NCBI GenBank assembly: GCA_020350725.1
Contig: CP070719.1
Span: forward strand, 1,744,757 to 1,808,756
Source: a bacterium
Lineage (GTDB): Bacteria; BMS3Abin14
Length of the DNA: 64,000 nucleotides
Direction: 5' to 3'
The notes under the pieces are model-generated. The model did no database searches. It was given only the letters and a program-made list of their open reading frames with translations, and was not told the origin of the DNA. Below are positions 63,296-64,000 of this stretch, in pieces. The position numbers and the translations under genes are program-made. The number at the start of each line of letters is the position of its first letter. Position 1 is the stretch's first letter.

Positions 63296-64000
63296 ATGCT
63301 GCCCGAACTCTTCCAGATCGGCGGGTTCACCCTCCACACCTACGGAGTGCTGGTCGCCCTCGGTATCCTGGCCGGGGTGGCCCTCTCCGAGCACCTCAAC
63401 CGGCGGCAGGGGGGAGAGCCGGGCAGGTTTGTGGACATCTCTTTCATACTGGTGCTGTCGGGTCTCATCGGGGCGCGCCTTTTTTTCGTGCTCGTCAACC
63501 TGGACTATTACCTGGACGATCCGGTGGAGATCTTCATGGTATGGCAGGGAGGTCTCGTCTTCTTTGGAGGACTCGTCGGGGGCTTGCTGGGCCTCCTGGC
63601 CGCCATCAGGCTGTACAGGCTCCCCCTGTGGCATACGATGGATATCGCCGCTCCCGGACTGGCCCTCGGCCATACCCTTGGTCGGCTCGGTTGCTTTTCC
63701 GCCGGATGCTGCTATGGCCGGCCGACCGGTCTTCCCTGGGCGGTCACTTTCACCGATCCCAGATGCCTTGCCACGGATGTCCTGGACACCCCTGTCCACC
63801 CCACCCAGCTCTACTCCGCCGTCTTTCTGGCAGTCCTCGTGATCTTCCTCGTGTGGAGATCGGGGCGAAAGCGCTTTCCGGGCGAGGTGGCAGCCCTTTA
63901 CGTGGGCCTCTACAGCTCCTTCAGGTTCGGAGTGGAGTTCTACCGTGCGGATCCCAGGGGGATGGCCTCCATCCTCGGCATCACACTGAGCACCAGCCAG
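63296..64000 (+). CDS. lgt: Prolipoprotein diacylglyceryl transferase, cut by the window end
   Basis: Lgt transfers diacylglycerol from phosphatidylglycerol to the lipobox cysteine, the first step of lipoprotein maturation. The 235 codons visible start MLPELFQIGGFTLHTYGVLV and show GARLFFVL, HTLGRLGCFSAGCCYGRP, HPTQLYSAVFL and RFGVEFYRADPRG, the last being part of the active-site region. The frame is open to base 64000, so perhaps 30-40 C-terminal residues are missing. It follows lspA, the next enzyme in the same pathway, across a repeat spacer. A different open frame over 63273-63842 is a shadow of this gene. Confidence 0.95.
   Translation, partial: MLPELFQIGGFTLHTYGVLVALGILAGVALSEHLNRRQGGEPGRFVDISFILVLSGLIGARLFFVLVNLDYYLDDPVEIFMVWQGGLVFFGGLVGGLLGLLAAIRLYRLPLWHTMDIAAPGLALGHTLGRLGCFSAGCCYGRPTGLPWAVTFTDPRCLATDVLDTPVHPTQLYSAVFLAVLVIFLVWRSGRKRFPGEVAALYVGLYSSFRFGVEFYRADPRGMASILGITLSTSQ

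Noticed and set aside
63273-63842. A 189-codon open frame on the plus strand
   Set aside because: It overlaps lgt in another frame, is rich in Ser, Trp and Arg, and matches nothing; lgt motifs are clear in the adjacent frame.
1-64000. tRNA, rRNA, insertion sequence or prophage genes
   Set aside because: None was recognised on either strand on reading; a covariance scan for tRNA would be needed to exclude them fully.

Overview
The window is a bacterial chromosome segment with about 60% GC. It is dominated by one long, mostly minus-strand array of housekeeping genes. Gene order (rpsB-tsf-pyrH-frr-uppS-cdsA-dxr-rseP-ispG-proS-rimP-nusA-infB-rbfA-truB-rpsO-pnp), the MEP isoprenoid pathway, an octaheme c-type cytochrome, a fused YlxR/L7Ae protein and a PurS-PurL fusion with a separate PurQ suggest an uncultured member of the Deltaproteobacteria/Desulfobacterota, probably near the Desulfuromonadia. 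This placement is inferred from gene content and order only.

Layout. 1-5.1 kb (plus strand): an exported arylsulfotransferase-like protein, a DEAD-box RNA helicase behind an 18-bp inverted repeat, and a lipoprotein. 5.6-14.0 kb (minus): the accessory part, with an octaheme cytochrome of the hydroxylamine-oxidoreductase type, a SagB-type nitroreductase, a GAF/GGDEF-like protein with a destroyed active site, two tandem paralogous exported beta-sandwich proteins, small lipoprotein and membrane proteins, and a membrane protein with repeat domains. 14.0-20.7 kb: purB-purSL-purQ-purF. 20.9-34.8 kb: YycJ-type hydrolase, dut, M16 peptidase, pnp, rpsO, truB, rbfA, DUF503, infB, ylxR-L7Ae, nusA, rimP, proS. 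35.1-43.2 kb: ispG, rseP, dxr, cdsA, uppS, frr, pyrH, tsf, rpsB. 43.6-59.1 kb: argJ, a REC-GAF-histidine kinase, secA, an M23 peptidase, pmbA, argA, recN, nadK, tlyA, dxs, ispA, xseB. 59.35-64 kb (plus): a promoter and an isoleucine T-box leader, then ileS, lspA and lgt; lgt is cut by the window end.

The genes form co-regulated blocks. ispA, dxs, dxr, ispG and uppS supply undecaprenyl phosphate and other isoprenoids. cdsA, rseP, secA, lspA and lgt serve the envelope and lipoproteins. rimP, nusA, infB, rbfA, truB, rpsO and pnp handle transcription, ribosome maturation and RNA decay. Many neighbours overlap by ATGA or TGATG, which indicates translational coupling.

The most unusual signals are non-coding. 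(1) Many operon borders carry degenerate short-word repeats laid out palindromically (B-C-C'-B'), which run right up to, and in places supply, stop codons; at recN one abuts a gene with no visible start codon. (2) An ileS T-box leader has specifier AUC, its own promoter and a terminator. (3) A possible three-way-junction RNA lies between tlyA and nadK. (4) An 18-bp inverted repeat lies in front of the helicase. (5) An intrinsic terminator sits 11 bases before the rimP start. No rRNA, tRNA, CRISPR array, insertion sequence or prophage was recognised.
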